A DNA stretch of 64,000 nucleotides from Streptomyces sp. XY006 (lineage in GTDB: Bacteria > Actinomycetota > Actinomycetes > Streptomycetales > Streptomycetaceae), in contig NZ_NOKT01000013.1 in NCBI RefSeq assembly GCF_002237655.1, forward strand, positions 1-64,000, read 5' to 3'. Below, piece by piece: positions 56,946 through 64,000 of the stretch. The number at the start of each line of letters is the position of its first letter. The first letter of the stretch is position 1. The notes beneath the pieces are model-generated. The model was not told the origin of the DNA, searched no databases, and worked only from the letters and a program-made list of their open reading frames with translations. The position numbers were made by a program, and so were the translations under genes.

Positions 56946-58232
56946 TCAGCCGACCGTCCACTTCTGGTTGGCGGCGCCGGTGCACGTCCAGATCTGCAGC
57001 GGGGTGCCGTCGGCCGAGGAGTTGCCCTTGGCGTCCAGGCACTTGTCCGCGCCGACGTTCACCAGGTCGCGCGCCGCGGTGTGGACCCACTGCTGGGCCT
57101 TGGTGCCGTTGCAGGTGTAGAGCTGGACCGCGGCACCGTCGGCCGTGGAGCCGCCGCGCACGTCGAGGCACTTGCCGAGGGCGCGGACGGTGCCGTCGCC
57201 GCCGAGGGTCCACTTCTGGGCGTCGACCCCGGTGCAGTTGTGGAGCTGGATGGGCGTCCCGTCGGCCGAAGAGGCGCCGGCGACGTCGGCGCACATGCCG
57301 CCGATGCCCTTGATCGCGCCGGTGGTGCCGCCGGAGCCGCCGCCGTCGGAGGTGGAGACCCGGACGTAGTCCACGGTCATCGTCTGCGGGAACTGCGTGT
57401 TCCCGTCCGGGCTGCCGGGCCAGTTGCCGCCCACGGCGAGGTTGAGGATCAGGAAGAAGGGGTGGTCGTAGACCCACTTCCTGCCGCCCAGGTCGGCCGT
57501 GGTGCGCGTCTGGTACGTCTGCCCGTCGACGGACCACGTGATCTTCCCCGGCGTCCAGTCGACGGAGAAGACGTGGAAGTCGTCGGCGAAGGCCCGGCCG
57601 CCCGGGAGCGTGTACGCCGCGCCGATGCCGCCGCTGCCGGAGTAGCCGGGGCCGTGCAGGGTGCCGTGGACGGTGCCGGGCTCGTAACCGACGTTCTCCA
57701 TGATGTCGATCTCGCCGCTGTTGGGCCATCCGACGCTGCCCAGGTCGTTGCCGAGCATCCAGAACGCCGGCCACATGCCCTGGCCGCGCGGCACCTTGAT
57801 CCGGGCCTCGAAGTGGCCGTACGCCTGCGTGAACGTCCTGGCCGTGTTGAGCCGGGCGGACGTGTACTGACAGGTGCCGTACCAGCACTGCAGCCCGGGG
57901 TCGGTGTTCTTGCGGGCGGTGATGACCAGGTTGCCGTTGCCGTCGTGGGCAACGTTGTCTCTGCTGTTCGTGTAGTACTGCAGCTCGTTGTTGCCGTTGC
58001 CGGAACCGCCGGTCTCCACGGTCCACTTGGCCGGGTCCGGGGCGCTGCCGGCGGCGCCGTTGAACTCGTCGGACCAGGTCACGGCGGCGGCCGCGGCTTC
58101 GGCCTGGCCGGCGGCGTCGGCCTGTCCGGCGGACGGGCCGAGGGTCGTCAGGGTGAACGCGGCCGCGACGGAGGCGCAGACCAGCGGGACGAGCCCGCCG
58201 AGCGTGCGCCGGCGTGTGCGATGAGCAGCCAT
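56946..58232 (-). CDS. Secreted family-16 endo-beta-1,3-glucanase with ricin-type lectin domain
   Basis: 428 residues from ATG at 58232. Signal peptide with three adjacent arginines and hydrophobic core to about residue 40 (AxA-type site). GH16 domain about 50-300: catalytic SGEIDIMENVGYEPG (E-x-D-x-x-E near 170-180), WPAFWMLG before it. A Gly/Ser linker (SDGGGSGGTTG) leads to a RICIN beta-trefoil (about 308-428) with three QxW repeats: AQKWTLGG, AQQWVHTA, NQKWTVG. The enzyme should hydrolyse beta-1,3-glucan (laminarin, fungal or algal wall) outside the cell, the lectin binding the sugar. The minus-strand neighbour has no terminator in common. Confidence 0.9.
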   Translation of the reverse strand: MAAHRTRRRTLGGLVPLVCASVAAAFTLTTLGPSAGQADAAGQAEAAAAAVTWSDEFNGAAGSAPDPAKWTVETGGSGNGNNELQYYTNSRDNVAHDGNGNLVITARKNTDPGLQCWYGTCQYTSARLNTARTFTQAYGHFEARIKVPRGQGMWPAFWMLGNDLGSVGWPNSGEIDIMENVGYEPGTVHGTLHGPGYSGSGGIGAAYTLPGGRAFADDFHVFSVDWTPGKITWSVDGQTYQTRTTADLGGRKWVYDHPFFLILNLAVGGNWPGSPDGNTQFPQTMTVDYVRVSTSDGGGSGGTTGAIKGIGGMCADVAGASSADGTPIQLHNCTGVDAQKWTLGGDGTVRALGKCLDVRGGSTADGAAVQLYTCNGTKAQQWVHTAARDLVNVGADKCLDAKGNSSADGTPLQIWTCTGAANQKWTVG

Positions 58233-58445
58233 GGCTGGACACACCTTTGTCTGTGGGGGATGGGGGAGTGGGCCGACGCTGTCGGCCGTGGAGGGATGTT
58301 ACGAACGGTTCACCGCACAACCAACTGCCCGATTGGTCCGTCAACCCCCTGTGAACTGGGCGGAGTTGGAGCCGACCGGCTGACCTTTGGTTCGCTTAAA
58401 GCGGGCTTAAGGCGGTGTTAAGGAGGGCCGGTGCCGTGGTCGGTC

Positions 58446-58871
58446 TCAGAGGTCGATCTCGGCCCAGACGGTCTTGCGGGGCGCAAGGCCCGGGGTGACG
58501 CCCCAGCGGTCGGCGAGCGCGTCGACGAGGAGCAGACCGCGGCCGGACTCGGCGTCGGGGGAAGGGAGCCGGGGTACCGGGTGCCGGTCGTCGCGGGTGT
58601 CGGTCACCTCGATGCGGAGGGTGCCGCCGGCCACGTAGAGGAGCAGGCGGAAGTCGCGGCCCGGGACGCGGCCGTGGGTGACGGCGTTGGCGGACAGTTC
58701 CGCGACGACCTGTGCGGCCCGGTCCGACGGCAGGCCCCAGGAGCGCAGTTGCTCGGTGGTGAGGAGCCGGGCGAGGCGGGCGCCGCGGGGGGTGGGGGAG
58801 AGCCGGAGGCTGAAGTTGCGGACCTGGAGGGCGAGTTCGGGTCCGGGATCGGTGGGGGAGTTCTGCTTCAC
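58446..58871 (-). CDS. HATPase-type anti-sigma-factor-like ATP-binding regulator
   Basis: 141 residues. N-box VVAELSANAVTHG, G1 box EVTDTRDDRHPVPR and G2 ESGRGLLLVDALADRWGVT define the stand-alone HATPase_c_2 domain related to SpoIIAB/RsbW. No kinase phosphoacceptor or other domain. Divergent from an XRE/DUF397 pair, the arrangement typical of Streptomyces Scr1-type regulator modules. Confidence 0.9.
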   Translation of the reverse strand: MKQNSPTDPGPELALQVRNFSLRLSPTPRGARLARLLTTEQLRSWGLPSDRAAQVVAELSANAVTHGRVPGRDFRLLLYVAGGTLRIEVTDTRDDRHPVPRLPSPDAESGRGLLLVDALADRWGVTPGLAPRKTVWAEIDL

Positions 58872-59024
58872 GTCACCCAGCGTGGCCGGGGGCGCCTACC
58901 GTGAACAGTGACTCAGCGAGTGCGTACGGTGACTGTCCGGAGCTTGTCCGGTCGTGTCCGGGCTGTCGGCGCCGGGCGCACGGGTAGGGCGCTGGGGCAG
59001 GGTCGTACGACGGAAGGGTGCGGG

Positions 59025-59903
59025 ATGACGGCCGAGGCGGCGGAGACAGGACGGCTCAAGAGCGAGGCGGACGAGCCGGGTTGGGAGGTCGACCCCGACG
59101 ACGAGTGGGGTGTCGCCGTCATCGCGACGGTGGGCAGGCAGCTGAAGCTGCGGCGGGAGGCGGTGGGGATGCGGGCCGCGGAGTTCGGGACGGCGGTGGG
59201 GTACGGGGAGGACCTGGTCTACAAGATCGAGGGCGGCAAGCGGATTCCCCGCCAGGAGTACCTGGCGGCGGCGGACCGGGTGCTGGGGGCGGGTGGGCTC
59301 ATCACGGCGACGTGGGAGGACGTGAAGAGGGTCCGCTATCCCAAGAAGGTGCGGGAGCTGGCGCAGTTGGAGGGGCGGGCGGTGGAGATCGGGGTGTACG
59401 AGAGCATCAGTGTCAGCGGGCTGTTGCAGACCCCGGAGCACGCCCGGGCCCTGTTCGAGTCGTGGCAGCCGGCCTATTCGCCGGACGAGGTGGAGCAGCT
59501 GGTGGCTGCGCGGATGGCTCGCCGGTCCGTGTTCGAGCGGTCGCCTGCCCCCTCGCTCAGTTTCGTCCAGGAGGAGGCCACGCTGCGGCGCCCGGTCGGG
59601 GGCACAATGGTCTGGCGTCAGCAGCTTGAGCGCCTGCTGGAGGTGGGCCGGTTGCGTAACGTCAGGCTCCAGGTGATGCCGACGAGCAGCGAGGCTCATC
59701 CCGGTCTGAACGGGAGGATCGAGGTGCTCAAGTTCGGGGACGGCACCGCGGTTGGCCGGTCCGACGGTGCCTTCGGCGGTCGGCCCACCACTGATCCCAA
59801 GCAGATCCAGATCCTCGAACTGCGGTATGGCACCATCCGAGCTCAGGCCCTTCCCCCTCGGGAGTCGCTGACCTTCATTGAGCAACTGCTGGGAGAGAGA
59901 TGA
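59025..59903 (+). CDS. XRE-family regulator with DUF5753 domain (Scr1-type)
   Basis: 292 residues from the ATG at 59025 (GGAAGG upstream); the open frame upstream lacks a better start. Helix-turn-helix about 35-90: VGRQLKLRREAVGMRAAEFG, then YKIEGGKRIPRQ. Residues about 105-285 are DUF5753, with VYESISVSGLLQTPEHARALF and GTMVWRQQLERLLEVGRL. This family normally has a DUF397 partner, which is the next gene (ATGA overlap at 59900-59903). Confidence 0.92.
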   Translation: MTAEAAETGRLKSEADEPGWEVDPDDEWGVAVIATVGRQLKLRREAVGMRAAEFGTAVGYGEDLVYKIEGGKRIPRQEYLAAADRVLGAGGLITATWEDVKRVRYPKKVRELAQLEGRAVEIGVYESISVSGLLQTPEHARALFESWQPAYSPDEVEQLVAARMARRSVFERSPAPSLSFVQEEATLRRPVGGTMVWRQQLERLLEVGRLRNVRLQVMPTSSEAHPGLNGRIEVLKFGDGTAVGRSDGAFGGRPTTDPKQIQILELRYGTIRAQALPPRESLTFIEQLLGER

Positions 59904-60094
59904 TCCGCAACGCTGAACTGACGTGGTTCAAGAGCAGCTACAGCAGTGGCCCTGACGGCAACTCCTGCGTCGAGATCGCGATAGCCCCGGACACCGCGAC
60001 GGTCCATGTGCGGGACTCCAAGCACACGCAAGGCCCTCGACTGGCGGTGTCGCCCGGGGCATGGGCAGGCTTCGTGTCGAGTCTTCCCGCATGA
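59900..60094 (+). CDS. DUF397 protein (Scr1/BldB-related partner)
   Basis: 64 residues, ATG overlapping the XRE stop. Reads WFKSSYSSGPDGNSCVEIA, then VHVRDSKHTQGPRLAVSPGAW, the full DUF397 pattern. Such proteins bind and antagonise their cognate XRE/DUF5753 regulator (known for Scr1/Scr2), so this is a regulator/antagonist pair. Overlaps the following gene by ATGA. Confidence 0.93.
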   Translation: MIRNAELTWFKSSYSSGPDGNSCVEIAIAPDTATVHVRDSKHTQGPRLAVSPGAWAGFVSSLPA

Positions 60095-60600
60095 CGTCGG
60101 ATCCCGCCCCTGACGATCTCGACCTCGACACGATCGAGGAACTGTGCGCGGCCGCCACGCCGGATGCGGAGTTCCTCGCTTTGGCCAGGAAGGCGGTGCC
60201 GCACCTCGTTGCCGAGGTCAGACGCCTGCGCTGGCTGGTGGAGTACGGGGCGTGCCCCACGGCCGGGACAACGGGCACGGAGTTCGTGCTCCCGCTGGAC
60301 GACCAGATGCTCGCGTACTTCCGCGAGATGGCGGACGTACTGGTGGAGCACATCGGTCTCTCACGAGCTGAAGCGGTCGCGAGGATCAACGCGTCATACG
60401 GGACCCGCCAGTGGGTCGACCTGGATCTGCAACTCATGGGTCACGAGCTGCCGGAGTACTGGGCCTACGCCGTGTACTACGCCCCCGACAGCCGAGGCCG
60501 CCTGCCTGTCGGAAGCCCGACAGCTGACGCGGACATCGACTTCGGTACGCATCCCGTACGCCCGGCGCCTCCGAAGGACTCGCCGTTCTGGACTCTGTAG
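60091..60600 (+). CDS. Hypothetical protein coupled to the DUF397 gene
   Basis: 169 residues, ATG at 60091 overlapping the DUF397 stop. Acidic, predicted helical N-terminus (DLDLDTIEELCAAATPDAEFLALARKAVPHLVAEV), a middle helical section (LPLDDQMLAYFREMADVLVEHIGLSRAEAVARINASYG) and a C-terminal part with an aromatic stretch (ELPEYWAYAVYYAPDSRG). I do not recognise a family. The 4-base overlap with the regulator pair implies co-translation. Confidence 0.8.
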   Translation: MTSDPAPDDLDLDTIEELCAAATPDAEFLALARKAVPHLVAEVRRLRWLVEYGACPTAGTTGTEFVLPLDDQMLAYFREMADVLVEHIGLSRAEAVARINASYGTRQWVDLDLQLMGHELPEYWAYAVYYAPDSRGRLPVGSPTADADIDFGTHPVRPAPPKDSPFWTL

Positions 60601-60676
60601 GCGTAGGGCACGATGTGCGCACGGAAATGAAGGACCGATTTGATCTTCTGATCGCAGGAACGGGGAGGCCGGCGTC

Positions 60677-61324
60677 ATGGCCCGGTACATGGAGACCCTG
60701 ACCGTCGAGCGGGGCGGTTTCCGGATCAAGGTGCCGGAGTCGTGGTGGGAGTTCGACGTCCGGCCGGAGTCGCGGGACGACTCGATCCGGCGGATGGTGA
60801 CCGAGCGGGTGCGGCAGCGCCCGGAGCTGGAGCAGTACCGGGACACGTACGTCGACTTCCTCCGGCGGGCCGCGGCGGACGCGTGGAAGTCGGGCGCGCT
60901 GTACTGCGGCTGCATGGCGGAGAACTTCGGCGGCGACACCCCGATCACGGGCTCCGTGACCGTCTCCCTGGTCGGCGGTCGCAACGAGCGCGGTGAGCCG
61001 CTGTCCAACGACCCGGCGGCCATCGCGAGCCAGCTCGCGGTGAAGGAGGCCAAGCGGGAGGGCGACTCCTGGCGCAAGGTGACGACGGTCGACATCCCGG
61101 GCGTCGGCCCGGCCGCGCGCACCTACGGCATCGAGGACATCGCCGTACCGGGCGATGAGCTCAACCGCACCGTCAGGGCCGTGCTGATGCAGACGTACAT
61201 TCCGGTGCCGGGGCAGGAGGGCAAGGTCGCCCTGGTCGCGGGCAGCAGCCAGGTGCTCGACCTGGCGGACTCGTTCTTCGACATCTTCGACGCGATCACG
61301 TCGACGTTCCGGTTCACGGCCTGA
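60677..61324 (+). CDS. Hypothetical protein upstream of the WXG-RHS gene
   Basis: 215 residues from ATG, GGGGAGG upstream. Starts METLTVERGGFRIKVPESWWEF and alternates beta segments with a helical stretch (IRRMVTERVRQRPELEQYRDTYVDFLRRAAADAWKSG). No signal peptide or membrane helix. Resembles small proteins often found before ESX/RHS genes, perhaps a chaperone or immunity-like partner; that is context-based inference. Confidence 0.78.
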   Translation: MARYMETLTVERGGFRIKVPESWWEFDVRPESRDDSIRRMVTERVRQRPELEQYRDTYVDFLRRAAADAWKSGALYCGCMAENFGGDTPITGSVTVSLVGGRNERGEPLSNDPAAIASQLAVKEAKREGDSWRKVTTVDIPGVGPAARTYGIEDIAVPGDELNRTVRAVLMQTYIPVPGQEGKVALVAGSSQVLDLADSFFDIFDAITSTFRFTA

Positions 61325-61441
61325 TGCCGGTCTCTGGCGTGCCGGCTGCGGGCCCTGCTTGTTCCCCGAACAACCGCGCCTTGTAAGTTCACGTGTGCAC
61401 ACGGGTGTTGATGGGGATGCGGGCGTGACGGGGGTTGCGGT

Positions 61442-64000
61442 ATGGCGGGCCACAGGCCGACGGACTGGCATGTCCTGGATCTGGACAAGGACCCGACCCC
61501 TGGTGATCCGCAGCGTGTGCGCACACTCGCGAAGCAGTTGCACGACTTCGCCGACGACGTCTCCGACGCGCTGCGTCTGGTCAAGGGCATGGCGGGGGAG
61601 GGGACGCTGCTGGAGTGGGCGGGCAAGTCGGCCGACGTCTTCAAGGAGGACTTCGCCGACGTCCCGAAGAACCTCAAGAAGCTGAAGAAGTCCTACGAGA
61701 TGTGCGGGGACGCGCTGGCGGACTTCTGGCCGAAGCTGGAGCGCGCGCAGTCCCTGGCGGACAAGGCCCTGCGCAAGGGCCGCGAGGCCCGCGACAGCCT
61801 CTCCTCCGCCCAGTCCCGTCTCGCCTCGGCGGACTCGTGGGTGACGCGGGCCGGCAAGGAGGCGGACAAGTACAAGGACGACCCGACGGGCAGCAAGTCC
61901 GACGCGGACAAGCCCGACGAGGCGAAGGTGCGTGCGGCGACGCGGGACGTGCAGCACGCGAAGTCGGCGCAGTCGAAGGCCCAGTCGGACGTCTCCGACG
62001 CGCAGGACGCGCTCGCCGCGGCGAAGAAAATGGCCGAGGACGCGCGCAAGATGCGGGAGGAGGCCGCGCGTGAGGCGAAGTCGAAGATCGACGAGGCCTC
62101 GGACGCCGGCATCCAGAACCGGTCGTGGTGGGAGGAGGTCGGGGACTGGTTCGTCGACAACTGGGACACCATCGTCGCGGTGTGCAAGGTCGTCGTGGCC
62201 GTGGTTGGCATCGTCGCCATGATCATCGGTGGGCCGATCCTGGGCGCGATCATGCTGATCGCGGCGGCCGTCGTGCTCGCCGACACGCTCTACAAATACA
62301 GCAAGGGCCGAGCGTCCCTATGGGATGTGGGGCTGGCGGCGCTGGACTGCATCCCGGGCATGAAGGGGCTGACGACCCTGGGCGGGCTGGCCAAGGGGCT
62401 CAAGGCCTTCGGGAAGACCGGCCTCAAGGGCATGGCATTGGGGGTCAGGGGACTGGGCAAGGGCGCAGGCGCCTTGAGCCGCCAGATGAAGAAGCTCTTC
62501 TGCCGCACCGACCCGGTGGACATGGCGACCGGCGAGGTCGTCATGTCGGCGACCGACGTGAGCCTGCCCGGCGTACTTCCACTGGTCCTGGAACGCCACC
62601 ACCGCAGCAGTGTGCGTACCGGCCGGCTCTTCGGGACGACCTGGATGTCCACGCTCGACCAGCGTCTGGAACTCGATTCCACCGGAGTCAGGTTCGACGT
62701 CGCCGACGGCATGGTCCTGCACTACCCGGTCCCGGAGCCGGACGCGGCCGTCCTGCCGGTGGCAGGGCCCCGCTGGCCGCTCACCTGGGACGGATCACCC
62801 GGCGGTGAGCTTGTCGTGCGTGACACAGAGACCGAACGGATGCTCCATTTCCGCTCTCTGCCCGGCTGCCGCCGCGACGAACTGCTCCTCTCGGCGATCA
62901 GCGACCACAACGGCAACTCCACAACCCTTCTCTACGGGCCCGACGGTGACCTCCGCGAAGTGGTGCACAGCGGTGGCTACCACCTGGGAGTGACCTGCAC
63001 GAGCGGTCGGGTCACCGAGCTGACCCTGCTCAGCCACCCCGAGCAGCCCTCGCTCCTGCGGTACGGCTATGACGACCAGGGAAACCTCGCCGAGATCCAC
63101 AACTCCTCCGCCCGACCCCTGCGGTTCGCCTATGACGAGCAACGACGGATCACCGGCTGGCAGGACAGGAACGGCGTCCGGTACCGCTACGTCTACGACG
63201 ACCGGGGCCGGTGCGTCCGTACTCGAGGTGCTGAAGGCGTATTCAACAGTGACATCACCTATGAGAGCGACGGCTCCCGCACACTCTTCACCAACTCGCT
63301 GGGGCACACCACGGTCTACGACTTCAACGACTGGTACCAACTGGTCGCCGAGACCGATCCCCTGGGCGGGCGCATCCTCCGGACCTGGGACGATCACGAC
63401 AACCTCCTGACGATCACGGACGCGATCGGCCGTACCACCGCCTACGCCTACGACGACCTGGGCCGGGTCACCACGGTGACGCGTGCGGACGGCCGGGCGC
63501 TGAGCGTGGACCATCACGAGCTGGGCATGCCGACGCGCATCACCCACGCCGACGGAGCCCGGTGGGAGCAGAGCTTCGACGCGGCCGGCAACCGCACCGC
63601 CGTCGTCGACCCCGCCGGCGGTGTCGTCCGGTACACCTACGACCGTCACGGCGGGCTCGCGTCCGCCACGGACCAGTCGGGCAACACGACGACGTTCGCG
63701 TGCGACGCCGCGGGCCTTCCGGTGCGTGTCGTGAGTCCGCTCGGTGAGAGCACCTCCTATCGCCGTGATGCCTTCGGCCGTCCCGTCGAGATCACAGCCC
63801 CGGACGGTGCGGTCACCCACCTGGAGTGGACGGTCGAGGGGAGGCCCTCGCGCCACATCGACCCACTCGGCTCGCAGTGGTCCTGGACCTGGGACGGAGA
63901 GGGCAACTGCCTGAGCCGCACCGACGCGGCAGGCGGTGTCCACCGGTACGAGTACGGACCGTTCGACGCTCTGCGCGCCCAGACGAACCCCGACGGATCG
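61442..64000 (+). CDS. WXG-like/RHS polymorphic toxin-type protein, truncated by the window edge
   Basis: 853 codons are visible, open to the window end. Residues 1-230 are an ESX/WXG100-like helical region: EWAGKSA at 58-64 holds the W-x-G turn, followed by a long charged coiled coil (AQSLADKALRKGREARDS, AKSAQSKAQSDVSDAQ). Residues about 240-290 are two hydrophobic helices (VVVAVVGIVAMIIGG, ILGAIMLIAAAVVLADTLY). DUF6531 starts at Cys354 (CRTDPVDMATGEVVMSATDV), then from about 540 YD/RHS repeats (RYGYDDQGNLAEI, RYRYVYDDRGRCVRTRG, AYAYDDLGRVTTVTRADGR). This is the architecture of secreted polymorphic toxins; the variable C-terminal toxin is beyond the window. Confidence 0.88.
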   Translation, partial: MAGHRPTDWHVLDLDKDPTPGDPQRVRTLAKQLHDFADDVSDALRLVKGMAGEGTLLEWAGKSADVFKEDFADVPKNLKKLKKSYEMCGDALADFWPKLERAQSLADKALRKGREARDSLSSAQSRLASADSWVTRAGKEADKYKDDPTGSKSDADKPDEAKVRAATRDVQHAKSAQSKAQSDVSDAQDALAAAKKMAEDARKMREEAAREAKSKIDEASDAGIQNRSWWEEVGDWFVDNWDTIVAVCKVVVAVVGIVAMIIGGPILGAIMLIAAAVVLADTLYKYSKGRASLWDVGLAALDCIPGMKGLTTLGGLAKGLKAFGKTGLKGMALGVRGLGKGAGALSRQMKKLFCRTDPVDMATGEVVMSATDVSLPGVLPLVLERHHRSSVRTGRLFGTTWMSTLDQRLELDSTGVRFDVADGMVLHYPVPEPDAAVLPVAGPRWPLTWDGSPGGELVVRDTETERMLHFRSLPGCRRDELLLSAISDHNGNSTTLLYGPDGDLREVVHSGGYHLGVTCTSGRVTELTLLSHPEQPSLLRYGYDDQGNLAEIHNSSARPLRFAYDEQRRITGWQDRNGVRYRYVYDDRGRCVRTRGAEGVFNSDITYESDGSRTLFTNSLGHTTVYDFNDWYQLVAETDPLGGRILRTWDDHDNLLTITDAIGRTTAYAYDDLGRVTTVTRADGRALSVDHHELGMPTRITHADGARWEQSFDAAGNRTAVVDPAGGVVRYTYDRHGGLASATDQSGNTTTFACDAAGLPVRVVSPLGESTSYRRDAFGRPVEITAPDGAVTHLEWTVEGRPSRHIDPLGSQWSWTWDGEGNCLSRTDAAGGVHRYEYGPFDALRAQTNPDGS

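Overview
This is a high-GC window with GC-rich third codon positions, many GTG starts, ATGA/GTGA stop-start overlaps and strong GGAGG-type ribosome binding sites. The gene content and order (korA, abrC3-abrC2-abrC1, second nuo cluster, htpX, yajQ, tRNA-Tyr, tRNA-Thr, tRNA-Met, rpmG, murB, adenosine deaminase, aspartate aminotransferase, tRNA-Trp, secE-nusG-rplKA, rplJL, rpoBC, rpsLG-fusA-tuf) match, from memory, the central chromosome of Streptomyces coelicolor around SCO4594-SCO4662. The organism is therefore a Streptomyces species, and the window is core chromosome with small accessory insertions.

Layout. 1-4.5 kb (minus strand): the N-terminus of a 2-oxoacid:ferredoxin oxidoreductase alpha subunit, then one response regulator and two paralogous histidine kinases (AbrC system). 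4.7-15.3 kb (plus): a tightly overlapping NADH-dehydrogenase-like operon nuoA-B-C-H-I-J-K-L-M-N with no nuoD, E, F or G; its NuoC, NuoI and NuoJ carry long repetitive low-complexity tails. 15.5-19.5 kb: htpX, small membrane proteins, an amino-acid permease and yajQ. 19.7-21.7 kb: tRNA-Tyr followed by a decayed tyrosine integrase and a lower-GC membrane protein of unknown function, an old insertion at the tRNA that hosts SLP1 in S. coelicolor. 21.8-28.6 kb: a rifampin-monooxygenase-like gene preceded by a perfect palindrome of the rifamycin-associated type, an MFS exporter whose C-terminal domain appears split off by a frameshift inside tandem repeats, a small zinc-ribbon protein, an SDR-like protein and an amidohydrolase, with two conspicuous tandem-repeat arrays. 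28.9-37.3 kb: tRNA-Thr, tRNA-Met, rpmG, a MaoC-type dehydratase pair, a TetR/MFS efflux unit with shared operators, murB, adenosine deaminase, aminotransferase and tRNA-Trp.

37.3-56.8 kb is the classical transcription/translation supercluster: secE, nusG, rplK, rplA, two secreted lipoproteins, the L10 leader with rplJ-rplL, rpoB (TTG start), rpoC, a DUF1707 membrane protein, then rpsL, rpsG, fusA and tuf, ending in a strong UUCG-loop terminator. 56.9-64 kb is accessory again: a secreted family-16 beta-glucanase with a ricin-type lectin domain, a HATPase / Scr1-type HTH / DUF397 regulatory module with a downstream unknown gene, and a WXG-RHS polymorphic-toxin-type gene that runs off the right edge.

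Themes linking the genes: RpoB here has the rifampicin-sensitive wild-type pocket while a predicted rifampin-inducible inactivating enzyme lies 22 kb upstream; the nuo variant lacks the NADH-oxidising module and lies near a ferredoxin-reducing enzyme, suggesting ferredoxin input. No CRISPR array, rRNA, intact insertion sequence or chromosome origin was seen. All family assignments are by reading the translated sequence without database searches.
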